A model generated the notes under the pieces. That model was given only the letters and a program-made list of their open reading frames with translations. It was not told the origin of the DNA and searched no databases. 64,000 nt of DNA, from positions 248,001 to 312,000 of the forward strand of contig NZ_JAUOTP010000002.1 of the NCBI RefSeq assembly GCF_030546695.1, written 5' to 3'. Shown piece after piece: positions 35,870-46,169 of the stretch. A program made the position numbers and the translations under genes. The stretch is from Sphingomonas natans (GTDB lineage Bacteria > Pseudomonadota > Alphaproteobacteria > Sphingomonadales > Sphingomonadaceae). Every line of letters starts with the position of its first letter. The first letter of the stretch is position 1.

Positions 35870-35972
35870 ACACCCCTGAGTTCAGGGGTTTACCTTAAGG
35901 ATGGCGGCACTGCCGTTCAGACGGAGCTTGCTCCGTTACGGACAAAACGGCATTATTCCGATCCGTAACGGA
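35870..35972. promoter_or_regulatory. Operator-like palindromes between the two R-M genes
   Basis: ACCCCTGA-GT-TCAGGGGT at 35872-35889 is a near-perfect palindrome just before the methyltransferase start; its purine arm includes the only ribosome-site-like bases. TCCGTTACGGA (35932-35942) and TCCGTAACGGA (35962-35972) are reverse complements of each other, each nearly palindromic, 30 bases apart, which places them on the same helix face. Such pairs are typical protein-binding sites. No controller gene is visible. Confidence 0.5.
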
Positions 35973-36013
35973 CCATACTTGACTTGTATTTTTAATCGGC
36001 TCGTCATTCCAAG

Positions 36014-37115
36014 CTAGTCGTGGAAGCATTCCGTACGGTGCCAATGAAGGTATCGCGGATCCGGCCGATCCGTCGCCCTGGCAGGAAGCCGCGCCCGGCG
36101 ATCGTGGTAGATAAGGCGCTCCACGCTCTCGCGATCGTTGATCGCCCGCGATCGAACATCCAGTGGATAGTGCCCGACAGCGCGATTCCATTGTTGACGG
36201 CGTCCGGGCCGCCCGCCTCGACGCTCATGACGTGCGCGGCTTCCGTTTCGGCCCGCCCTCCGCCGTTGATGAGCTTCATGCCAGTCAGCGCGCACTGCGA
36301 TCCTTAGGCGTCGAGGACCCTCTTGCGGAACTGCTGGTTCCGCACCGTCCGGTTGACGAGCATCCTGGCGCGATCGACCGGACCATCCCATGGAACCCGG
36401 TCTTCCCCGAACTGCTGCAACAACGACGCATCGTCGTCCACGTCGCTTCGCGGCAACACCTCGTCCTCCGTGATCAGGCCGAGTTGAAGGATATGGTCGA
36501 AGTCGGCGTCCGAGATCGCGCGAACCGGCTGCGTCGCTCGAGCGCTGTCGAGCCCGCCGTCCGGTCGGAGCAATCCGCGCTCGACGAGTTGGCCGTGGCG
36601 ATAAAGTGGCACAGCGCGACCGAACACCACATAGCTTCCGAGCCGATTTGCGCGCGGTGCACATGCGGCCGGTCTCGATCCGGTTCGATGCGCTGCACGC
36701 GCGCAGCCGCCTGATAGCCGCCGCGATCCTGATAGAGGATCCATTGATCGACCGTGCGCGCCGCCGTCCCCAGCCACTCCAAGGGGAAAGCGAAACTACG
36801 CTCCGGCAGATCGCCGGAGCGGTGCCGCGGCGGGAGGAGAAAGACGCCCTTGCTGGGCATCGCTGGCTCCACGTCGGGCATCGGACCGAGCCAGCGATAG
36901 GTGCCGCGATCGAGAAATTCGAGCAGCCCTGCGTCGCGAAGCTGCTGCAGTTCCCGCCCGAGCGTCTGGGTCGGCGTGCTGCCGGCGGTCCGCGTTTCAT
37001 CGATGATCGCGCCGACCTCCGCATTGATCAGCGCCCGGCGCGTAAACAGCGGAGAGCCGGTTCTTGCGACGTGGCGGTGTATCGCCCGAGTCACCGCTTC
37101 GGTCCAGATCCGCAT
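36014..37115 (-). pseudogene. Winged-helix/HNH endonuclease, multiply disrupted
   Basis: From ATG 37115 the protein begins with a helix-rich, winged-helix-like region (TRRALINAEVGAII to QQLRDAGLLEFLDRGTYRW). The C-terminal region is an HNH nuclease: QCALTGMKLINGGGRAE, EAAHVMSVEAGGPDAVNNG and GTIHWMFDRG give H...N...H in order. Three lesions are readable: a frameshift near 36640, a TAA at 36304-36306 where LDAYGSQ would be expected, and a frameshift near 36146 (GLINDRE restored by one base). The gene is upstream of, and on the same strand as, the methyltransferase, so it was probably the nuclease of a restriction-modification pair. Confidence 0.78.
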
Positions 37116-37120
37116 GCCAG

Positions 37121-37130
37121 CCCCCCCCCC
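37121..37130. repeat. C10/G10 homopolymer at the nuclease ribosome site
   Basis: Ten consecutive C on the plus strand are G10 on the minus strand, five bases before the HNH gene ATG, exactly where its ribosome-binding site belongs. Length changes in such tracts can switch expression in other bacteria. They are also prone to sequencing error. Confidence 0.6.
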
Positions 37131-37263
37131 TCGCGCGATGGATATCGCCAGGCTTGCCCCACCGAAAGCAAGTTTCGCATACCGGAGCGAGGTGGCAACC
37201 CCGCCCCCCGCTTCCTACATCCTCGGTCTAGCCTCCCCGCCGGAACGGATATAGAACAGACCC

Positions 37264-40245
<2,982 letters not shown>

Positions 40246-40249
40246 GCCT

Positions 40250-40272
40250 CCCTCTCCCCTTGGGGGAGAGGG
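40250..40272 (+). terminator. Hairpin after uvrA (half of a family A palindrome)
   Basis: CCCTCTCCCC (40250-40259) pairs perfectly with GGGGAGAGGG (40263-40272) across a three-base loop, four bases after the uvrA stop. No T-run follows, so factor-independent termination is uncertain. It resembles one arm of the family A repeats. Confidence 0.5.
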
Positions 40273-40344
40273 CCGGGGTGAGGGCGCGGGGGCGAAGCCG
40301 CGTCCGACATTGACGCATCCCGGAGGTCGGAGCACATTCGCGCC

Positions 40345-40563
40345 ATGACCGAGCGCATCGTCATCGATCCCGAAGTGTGCGGCGGCCGCCCGATCGTCGC
40401 GGGCACGCGGATGCGCGTCTCCGACGTGCTCGACGCGCTGGCCTCCTCCGTCACGATCGACGAGCTGCTCGGCGACTTCCCGTATCTGGCGCGTGAGGAT
40501 GTGCTCGCCTGCCTCGCTTATGGCGCACGCGCCATCGATCACGCGGTCGTCAAAGCGGCCTGA
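40345..40563 (+). CDS. DUF433 antitoxin
   Basis: The 72-residue DUF433 winged-helix protein matches the family start IVIDPEVCGGRPIVAGTRMR and continues VSDVLDALASSVTIDELL and YLAREDVLACLAYGA. DUF433 proteins are predicted DNA-binding antitoxins paired with DUF5615 PIN-like proteins. The downstream gene is exactly that, with the TGATG stop-start overlap showing coupling. Confidence 0.9.
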   Translation: MTERIVIDPEVCGGRPIVAGTRMRVSDVLDALASSVTIDELLGDFPYLAREDVLACLAYGARAIDHAVVKAA

Positions 40564-40886
40564 TGCACTTCCTGATCGACGCACAGTTGCCCCCGGCGCT
40601 GTGTCCGTGGTTCGAGGAGCAAGGTCATACGGCAGCGCATGTTGCGGACATACTCGGCGGCCAGTGTCCGGACCGGTTGATCGCGGCACGCGCGGCGCAG
40701 GATCGTGCGATCCTCGTCACCAAGGACGACGACTTCCGGCTCCGTTTTCCGCCGGAAGATTATCAGCTTCTCTGGCTGCGCTGCGGCAACATCACCAATC
40801 GCGCGCTGCGTCTCTGGCTGGATGCCCGCTGGATCACGATCGAAGCGCGACTGCAGGAAGGCGATCGGCTCGTGGAGGTGCGTTAA
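40563..40886 (+). CDS. DUF5615 PIN-like toxin
   Basis: This 107-residue protein of the DUF5615 (PIN-like) family is predicted to be a ribonuclease toxin. MHFLIDAQLPPAL holds the first acidic residue of the PIN site, and ILVTKDDDFRLR the characteristic TxDxDF-like second cluster. It is coupled to the DUF433 gene by a one-base overlap. The two form a complete predicted type II toxin-antitoxin module with no visible lesion. Confidence 0.88.
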   Translation: MHFLIDAQLPPALCPWFEEQGHTAAHVADILGGQCPDRLIAARAAQDRAILVTKDDDFRLRFPPEDYQLLWLRCGNITNRALRLWLDARWITIEARLQEGDRLVEVR

Positions 40887-40977
40887 GGCGCTTCTCGTAG
40901 GGGAGTGCGCCGGGGTGAGGAGCAAACGAGCGCGCAGCCCTCGTGACGCCGGAAATGGCATAAGCTATATTCCCCGC

Positions 40978-41172
40978 ATGACGCGCCTCACGCCGATCGA
41001 GTCCGAATTCGCGACGAGCGAGGATGCGGAAGCGCATGATCGCTGGTTCCGCGAGAAGGTTGAGGTGGCCCTGGCCTCGACCGCGCCTCCGGTCGCGCAC
41101 GACGAGGTGATCGCCGAAGCCAGAAAGATCATCGAAGCGCGAAAGGGTGCCGCCTCTCGTCGGGCGAGTTGA
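40978..41172 (+). CDS. PaaA2/RelB-type orphan antitoxin
   Basis: The 64-residue protein resembles PaaA2-like and 'stability determinant' antitoxins: SEFATSEDAEAHDRWFREK, VEVALASTAPPVAHDEVI and AEARKIIEARKG. These normally precede a ParE-type toxin. Here the next in-frame start yields only about ten residues (LKPAPIFRHH) before a stop, so the toxin gene appears lost. The protein may persist as a solitary regulator or be on its way out. Confidence 0.72.
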   Translation: MTRLTPIESEFATSEDAEAHDRWFREKVEVALASTAPPVAHDEVIAEARKIIEARKGAASRRAS

Positions 41173-41409
41173 AGCCCGCGCCGATTTTTCGCCATCACTG
41201 AAGCGGGCTACCTGACCTGCCGCCGGCCGCAAAGTTGCCTATGCCTGCACCGGCCACCAAGGCTACCTACTGCGAACAAGAATGCGCTGTTAGAGCAATT
41301 GGTCCGCTGACGGGCAGTGGCAGCGTGGCCGTTGCAACGTTGAGCTAGATAACTGGCTCGACAATTGATGCGCCAGCCATATGATTGCGATCGCATCGGG
41401 GGAGCGAAA

Positions 41410-41907
41410 ATGAATTTAGCAAGATCGATTTCATCTGAGACAGAGTCTGCCGATGAGGACATTTTGGACATCGTTGTTATAAGTTACACCACAGTGGGTG
41501 TAGTAAACGGCGTTGGCCAATCGACTGTTCAGGTAGAAGCGCGTGAGATTCTTATTCCGGACAGGAGTTCCGCCAGTTATAGCGTAAGATTCGAATTAAG
41601 CTCTGGCGGCGATTATCCACAGGAAACGTTCGCGAGCGTTGCATATAAGGATATTGATCGTCTGACATCTATGTCAAAAAGATTGGAGACAACGTCCATA
41701 TCGACAGATCGTTTTTCGTTTTCCGAAGTACAATATGAAATTGGTGATCTAAAAATAATTGTTTTTAATACGGACCGAGGAACGTCTATGGCTATAATAA
41801 AATCCAGCAATGTTTCGGTGACTTTAAGTTCACCTTCTAAACTGTCTGCTTTCACGGCGCTTATTGAAAAGGCAAGGGCTCATCTTGATATTAATAAGGT
41901 GCCGTAG
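41410..41907 (+). CDS. AT-rich orphan gene, 165 aa
   Basis: The base composition differs sharply from the surroundings (codons such as AAA, ATA, TTT and AGA are frequent), the mark of recent transfer. GGGGGAG at about 41399-41405 is a good ribosome site for the ATG at 41410. The product looks beta-rich (VVISYTTVGVVNGVGQ, SASYSVRFELSSG, IKSSNVSVTLSSPSK), with no signal peptide or membrane helix. No family is recognised. It lies among toxin-antitoxin genes. Confidence 0.6.
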   Translation: MNLARSISSETESADEDILDIVVISYTTVGVVNGVGQSTVQVEAREILIPDRSSASYSVRFELSSGGDYPQETFASVAYKDIDRLTSMSKRLETTSISTDRFSFSEVQYEIGDLKIIVFNTDRGTSMAIIKSSNVSVTLSSPSKLSAFTALIEKARAHLDINKVP

Positions 41908-41940
41908 AGAAATCGTTGCTCTACGAGGGGTGCTACGAAC

Positions 41941-42196
41941 TTATGGAGTTAAAAGGTAAGGCCCCATTGCATTTCGCAAAGCCACATTAATCTGGATCTG
42001 CCCGCTCGCCCTGCTTTCCCGAAATTTCTCAATCCGTCGGGATCGAGGCGCAACGTCACCTGCTGCTCGGGCAGCGATCGCGCGACGCCGGGCGGATCAC
42101 TTCCCGCCCACGCGCAGTTCGGCAACCGCCGCCAGCTCGGGTGCGTCGTCGGGGTCAATCCAATCGCCGTCGATACAGGCTTGGTCTCGCTCTAGC
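41941..42196 (-). pseudogene. BrnA-like (CopG) antitoxin, shredded
   Basis: Fragments in all three minus frames read, in order: IDGDWIDPDDAPELAAVAEL, then RVGGK, then LPEQQVTLRLDPD, then RIEKFRESRASGQIQINVAL to a stop at 41943. Together they match the BrnA-type antitoxin pattern of a DAPEL motif followed by a ribbon-helix-helix. At least two frameshifts are required to join them. The partner toxin BrnT was not found. Confidence 0.65.
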
Positions 42197-42415
42197 CTAC
42201 TTTCGCAGCAGGTCCGGCAGATCCGCCACGTACGTCTTACCGTCCTTGTCGCTGAGCCACGGATCGCCGAACTGCTTGTGATGCGGCGGCTCGCCCTCCC
42301 GCGCCAGAGCCGCGCGCACCGCCGCCCGCTCCTTGCGGTGCTCGCGGCATTTGAAAGGCTTGTCGCTGTAGGCCGCAATGCCGATGAAAGGCGCCTTGCG
42401 CCGGCTGTCGCTCAT
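42197..42415 (-). CDS. Small conserved-looking protein, 72 aa
   Basis: The basic 72-residue protein reads MSDSRRKAPFIGIAAYSDKP, then AREGEPPHHKQFGDPW and LSDKDGKTYV. The closing FGDPWxSxKDGK block resembles a group of short alphaproteobacterial proteins of unknown function. The ATG at 42415 is clear. It is unlike BrnT, so it is not the partner of the adjacent antitoxin remnant. Confidence 0.6.
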   Translation of the reverse strand: MSDSRRKAPFIGIAAYSDKPFKCREHRKERAAVRAALAREGEPPHHKQFGDPWLSDKDGKTYVADLPDLLRK

Positions 42416-42592
42416 CTCCGTCTCGCATCGAACGATGGTGGTTTTCGGGTGTCAGGATAACCACCAACCCCGCGGACAGCAGCCCATCTTGCGTTTCGCT
42501 CCGGCCGAGGCGGCAATCGAGGCAAGACCGCCGATCACACTTTACCATTCGGGCGACCGCGCTCCTAGTCCGTCTCAACCGAAATGGACCAG

Positions 42593-42958
42593 CTATCGCT
42601 GAAGCGCGGCCTCGCACGCCGCCCGCAGCGGCGGCAGATCGGTCGTCACCGTGTCCCAGATCACGCGCACGTTCACGCGATCATATTCGTGGCGCAGCAT
42701 ATTGCCGAGCCCACGCACTTGATGAAGCGCCGTCTCCGGCGCGATCCGCGCCAGTCGCTCGGGGCCGAGCCGCACCGCCGCCTCGGTGATCCGCTCGATG
42801 CAGCGCTCTACGGCATCGCGCACAAGCTCGTTGGCGATGAAGCCGTCGAAGTCGAGCCCGTCCACATGGCGCGCAATCCGCGCGGCATTCTCGACGATGT
42901 CGCCGATCCAGTCCCGCGCGCGCTCCTCGGAAGGAAAGGCGTCAGAAGACGGCGACAC
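42593..42958 (-). CDS. hepT: HepT-like toxin (DUF86)
   Basis: The 121-residue HEPN protein belongs to the HepT family: DWIGDIVENAARIARHVDG, IANELVRDAVERCIERI and a C-terminal GNMLRHEYDRV. HepT toxins are ribonucleases using Rx4HxY; here the position of the conserved Arg before the His reads Gly, while His and Tyr remain. The GTG start overlaps the mntA stop by 17 bases. In the known pair, MntA silences HepT by adding AMP to the tyrosine of the motif, which is present. Confidence 0.83.
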   Translation of the reverse strand: MSPSSDAFPSEERARDWIGDIVENAARIARHVDGLDFDGFIANELVRDAVERCIERITEAAVRLGPERLARIAPETALHQVRGLGNMLRHEYDRVNVRVIWDTVTTDLPPLRAACEAALQR

Positions 42959-43238
42959 GATCCCGCTCCACCCGCTCGCGCAGCCGATCCTTCTCGATCG
43001 GCTCCGCGAGCAGATCGACCGACACGCCCAGCATGTCCTCTATCCGCTCGCGGATCGCCGCGAAGTGGAACAGGCCGATCGACCTTGCCCGATCAAGCCG
43101 CACCACCAGATCCACGTCGCTGTCCGGCCCCGCCTCGCCGCGCGCGGTCGATCCGAACAAAGCAAGGCTCTCCAGCCCCAGCGCGCGCAGCTCGGGTTCG
43201 TGGGCCATGAGCCGATCGATCGCGGTCTGCCGGTCCAT
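42942..43238 (-). CDS. mntA: MntA-like nucleotidyltransferase antitoxin
   Basis: This 98-residue minimal nucleotidyltransferase carries the catalytic GSTARGEAGPDSDVDLVV (GSxxxG...DxD) near residue 26. In characterised pairs MntA AMPylates HepT. The ATG at 43238 lies directly before DRQTAIDRLMAHEPEL; longer upstream sequence has no resemblance. It precedes and overlaps hepT, forming a complete module. Confidence 0.88.
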   Translation of the reverse strand: MDRQTAIDRLMAHEPELRALGLESLALFGSTARGEAGPDSDVDLVVRLDRARSIGLFHFAAIRERIEDMLGVSVDLLAEPIEKDRLRERVERDRVAVF

Positions 43239-43339
43239 AGGCGCGATTGTGTGGTTCGCCGCCCGCAGCGTCAAGCGCGCCGCACCCAAATCCGCGGCCC
43301 CGCGTTGTGCTTTTTCTCCCCCGAGACGCGAGGTTTTCC

Positions 43340-43783
43340 ATGAGCATCTTCGATAGCATCAAGCACGCCATCTTCGGCGACAAGGGCCTCCTCGGCACCG
43401 GCATCGGCGCCTCGCACCCGCAGACCACCGCCGCCGAGCCGACCTCGGCCGCGCCGCCGCGTCCCGCCATCCCGATGGGCCAGGCGCCCGTCTCCGCGAC
43501 CCCCGCCGCGGCGCCTGCCGCCGCCCCCGTCGATGTCGAGGCGATCCTGAGCCAGAAAGCCGCGGCCTATGGCAAGCCCAACAACTGGCAGACTTCGATC
43601 GTCGATCTGCTGACGCTGCTCGGGCTCGATTCCAGCCTGACCGCGCGCAAGGAACTCGGCCAGGAGCTGAACGTCCACGCCGGCGCCGACGGCAGCGCCG
43701 AACAGAATATCGCGCTCCACAAGGCGGTGATGAAGCAGCTCGCCGCCAATGGCGGCAAGGTGCCGGCCAGCCTGCTGGATTGA
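43340..43783 (+). CDS. DUF3597 family protein
   Basis: The 147-residue protein has a short N-terminal MSIFDSIKHAIFG segment, a low-complexity Pro/Ala linker (about 35-70) and a C-terminal domain VDVEAILSQKAAAYGKPNNW, SIVDLLTLLGLDSSL and RKELGQELNV, matching DUF3597. The domain structure is known to be helical but its function is not. The ATG at 43340 is chosen because upstream codons read through repeats. Monocistronic. Confidence 0.85.
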   Translation: MSIFDSIKHAIFGDKGLLGTGIGASHPQTTAAEPTSAAPPRPAIPMGQAPVSATPAAAPAAAPVDVEAILSQKAAAYGKPNNWQTSIVDLLTLLGLDSSLTARKELGQELNVHAGADGSAEQNIALHKAVMKQLAANGGKVPASLLD

Positions 43784-43833
43784 GCTGTGGCGGGAGAGGG
43801 AGGCCCAGGCCTCGCTTTCCCCTCATTCCCGGC

Positions 43834-43951
43834 CCCGCTCATCCTGAGGAGCCACCGAGACCGTCGACGTGGCGTCTCGAAGGACCGCGCCTGCGAAGAT
43901 TCTTCGAGACAGGCCTCCGCCAGGCTGAAGTCTTTCCTCGGCATGAGCGGG
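43834..43951. repeat. Interspersed palindromic repeat, family B (degraded copy)
   Basis: Left arm CCCGCTCATCCTGAGGAG (43834-43851) is identical to that at 29880; the right arm CCTCGGCATGAGCGGG (43936-43951) has two mismatches. The inner GTCTCGAAGGAC and TTCTTCGAGAC arms are also recognisable. Confidence 0.75.
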
Positions 43952-44589
43952 TCGGGGCCGTTTCGGCAGATCGCCCGCGACGCTTGAAAAAGCCCCTGTA
44001 GGATCGCCAAGCCGCTGTCCTACAACCCGGGACGTGTGATAGCTGGCGAGTCCCTTTCCGCAGAGCCAGGAACCGGACGATGCCCCGCCAAGCCCCCGCC
44101 GCCGCGTTGATGGGCCGCATTGTGCCCCGCTTTCCCGCCGCCGCCTCGGCCGCGCGCCCGATCGCCGCCGCCACTGCCGCCGCCAAGCGCGTCATCCTCG
44201 TCCTGCCCACCGTCGCCGGCGGTCCGGCCCGCACCCGCCGCCGCCGCCGCCGGCCCGGCGCAAGCCTCCTCTCCCCGCACACCCCCACGCACATGCCCTC
44301 GCACGGGCGTGCGCGCGTTGACCTGCGACTCAGTGTGACTCACTTTTGCTCCAGGCGCCTCGCCGGGCCCGATTCGCCGCCCGCCCGGCGCGCTCCGAAC
44401 CCCCGCGAAAGGCCGTTCGGAGGGGGGACGTGCCGTGAACTTCGTGAACTTCCGCGCCGCGTCCGCGCCCCTCTGCGGCTCCGCGCGTCGCGCCCCGGAA
44501 ATGATCCGGAGACTTTTCCCGCGCATCCTGCTACCATCCGGTCAACCTATTCCGGTTCGCGCGGCATCGGACGCGCTGGAGACCCATCC
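43952..44589. other. Intergenic stretch without a supported gene
   Basis: A long plus frame covers most of it (44080-44589), but the translated sequence is low-complexity (runs of Ala, Arg and Pro) and joins the following gene only by absence of stops. Short direct repeats GTGAACTTC and GACTCA are present around 44320-44445. No promoter or RNA was recognised. Confidence 0.45.
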
Positions 44590-44808
44590 ATGTCACGCGC
44601 GCTGAACCTCGATGCTCCGCAGGAGCACGTTCTGGAGACGTGCATCAAGCACAAGGCCGCGATCACGCAGATCGAGACGCTCGTCTCGGGCGGCACGCGC
44701 GTCGTGCTGAAGACGGCGGACGCCGCCGCGATCATCGCCCGCGCCTACAAGAAGCAGATCATCGGCGGCCCGATCACCCGCACTCCCAGCCGCACGATCC
44801 ACGCGTAA
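44590..44808 (+). CDS. Small hypothetical protein, 72 aa
   Basis: The 72 residues, starting MSRALNLDAPQEHVLETC, continue KAAITQIETLVSGGTRVV and YKKQIIGGPITRTPSR, and have an ordered, conserved look. No family is assigned. It is followed by a family C repeat and the cspA leader. Confidence 0.6.
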   Translation: MSRALNLDAPQEHVLETCIKHKAAITQIETLVSGGTRVVLKTADAAAIIARAYKKQIIGGPITRTPSRTIHA

Positions 44809-44825
44809 CGCGTCTTCCCCGTTCG

Positions 44826-44905
44826 GTTCGAGCGCAGTCGAGAACCCGCCAGCTTCGAGCGTGTCGAGAAGCGCCCCACGGGCGCGTTCCCGCCGGGCTC
44901 GAAGC
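44826..44905. repeat. Interspersed palindromic repeat, family C (diverged copy)
   Basis: GGTTCGAGCGCAGTCGAGAACC and GCTTCGAGCGTGTCGAGAAGC, each itself palindromic, lie in tandem, and a CGGGCTCGAAGCGAA remnant follows at 44894-44908. The core CGAGCGxxGTCGAGAA matches the element at 14099-14190. Confidence 0.6.
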
Positions 44906-45091
44906 GAACGGAGGACGGGAAAAACCCCGGACCACTGGCATTTTCGCCGATTTGCTCCTACATCACGCCTGCTACCCTGTCGCAAATCGATGGTCTTTGG
45001 CGCTTTGCGGCCCTTCTGCCCTTCTTTCCCTGCTCCCGGCACGCACGAGGCAGCCCGACGAGCGGGCGGCCGACCAGCAAGGAAGACCTTC

Positions 45092-45301
45092 ATGGCCATC
45101 ACCGGCACCGTCAAATTCTTCAATGCCGACAAGGGCTACGGCTTCATCGCGCCTGAGGACGGCACCGCGGACGCCTTCGTCCACATCTCGGCCGTCGAGC
45201 GCGCGGGCATGAACACGCTCTCGCAGAATCAGCGCCTGACCTACGAGCTCGAGACCGGCCGCAACGGCCGCGTCAGCGCGATCAACCTGCAGGAAGCCTA
45301 A
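45092..45301 (+). CDS. cspA: Cold-shock protein CspA
   Basis: The 69-residue OB-fold cold-shock protein binds single-stranded RNA and DNA. RNP1 is KGYGFIAPEDG and RNP2 FVHISAVE. TGTVKFFNADKGYGFI is the family start. A leader of 150 or more bases precedes the ATG, as in cold-regulated csp genes, and AGGAAG is the ribosome site. A strong terminator follows. Confidence 0.96.
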   Translation: MAITGTVKFFNADKGYGFIAPEDGTADAFVHISAVERAGMNTLSQNQRLTYELETGRNGRVSAINLQEA

Positions 45302-45315
45302 TCTTCTGATCCGGC

Positions 45316-45355
45316 GCGGCGCGGTCCCAGGGATCGCGCCGCTTCCTCTCTTCTT
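45316..45355 (+). terminator. Rho-independent terminator of cspA
   Basis: GCGGCGCGGTCC (45316-45327), loop CAG and GGATCGCGCCGC (45331-45342) form a 12-pair stem with one G-U pair, followed by a pyrimidine tract TTCCTCTCTTCTT. Confidence 0.78.
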
Positions 45356-45388
45356 CGACCATTCGCCTATCCGGAGACACGATCCACG

Positions 45389-45574
45389 ATGAGCACCGAG
45401 AGCGAACTCTGCCGCGCCCGCGCCGCCCAGGCGCGCTCCGAAGCCGATGCCTCCACGCTGGACAATGTCCGCGATCGCTGCCTGCGCGCCGAAGCCGCGT
45501 GGATCGCCATGGCCGAACGCGGCGAGCGCGCCGATACGATGCGCGCCGCCATCGCCGCCTCTCGCGCGGTCTGA
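45389..45574 (+). CDS. Small helical protein, 61 aa
   Basis: MSTESELCRARAAQARSEAD and NVRDRCLRAEAAWIAMAERG make an amphipathic helix-rich protein with two Cys. Short proteins of this kind are common in sphingomonads. The ATG is clear; the ribosome site is weak. Function unknown. Confidence 0.55.
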   Translation: MSTESELCRARAAQARSEADASTLDNVRDRCLRAEAAWIAMAERGERADTMRAAIAASRAV

Positions 45575-45727
45575 TCCTGCCCGGCGGGGCGTCCGTCCTG
45601 CCCACCTTCGCGCTGTCCTACAGCTTCGGCCGGCGATAAGCTCGTGCCGTCGCGCGGTCCGTTTCGCGGATGGATCGATCGGCCGGAGCGGACGTTCGCC
45701 TCAGCGAATCCATCGCCGAGGTCCGTC

Positions 45728-46144
45728 ATGAAACCCTTGTTCGCCGTCCTGCCCGCTCTGCTGCTGGCGCCCACCGCGCTCGCCGCACCCAAGCCCGCGC
45801 CCGGTCCCAACTGGAACCGCGGCACGCCGCTGACGGTCACGATGACCAACCAGGGCTTCGTCCCCGCGCGCCTCGCGCTGCGCCAGGGCGGACAATATAT
45901 CTTGCGCATCCGCAACCCCAGCGATCGCACGCACAGCTTCTCGGCCAAGGAATTCTTCGGCCTCGCCCGCGTCTCTCCGGCGGATCAGGCGTGGATCCCG
46001 CGCAACGAAGTCGAGCTCAAGCCGGGCCAGAGCGCCACGCTGCACCTTGTCGCACCGACGACGCCGGGCGCGATGTACTATTTCAAGAGCACCCGCGTCG
46101 CGGATGCCGCCACCAAGTTCAAGGGCGCGATCACCGTCCGCTGA
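45728..46144 (+). CDS. Secreted cupredoxin-like protein
   Basis: The 138-residue protein has a signal peptide (FAVLPALLLAPTALAAP) and a cupredoxin-like beta-barrel: MTNQGFVPARLALRQGGQY, RIRNPSDRTHSFSAKEFF and PGAMYYFKSTRVADAATK. The first ligand His is at THSF, but the loop where blue-copper proteins carry Cys-His-Met has no Cys, so blue copper is unlikely and the metal state is unknown. The ATG at 45728 begins the signal peptide. The OsmC gene follows 25 bases later. Confidence 0.75.
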   Translation: MKPLFAVLPALLLAPTALAAPKPAPGPNWNRGTPLTVTMTNQGFVPARLALRQGGQYILRIRNPSDRTHSFSAKEFFGLARVSPADQAWIPRNEVELKPGQSATLHLVAPTTPGAMYYFKSTRVADAATKFKGAITVR

Positions 46145-46169
46145 CCCGTTTCATCCGAAGGAAAAACGC

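Noticed and set aside
44080-44589. Upstream extension of the 72-residue gene at 44590
   Set aside because: Low-complexity Ala/Arg/Pro translation across repeats; the ATG at 44590 gives a compact protein.
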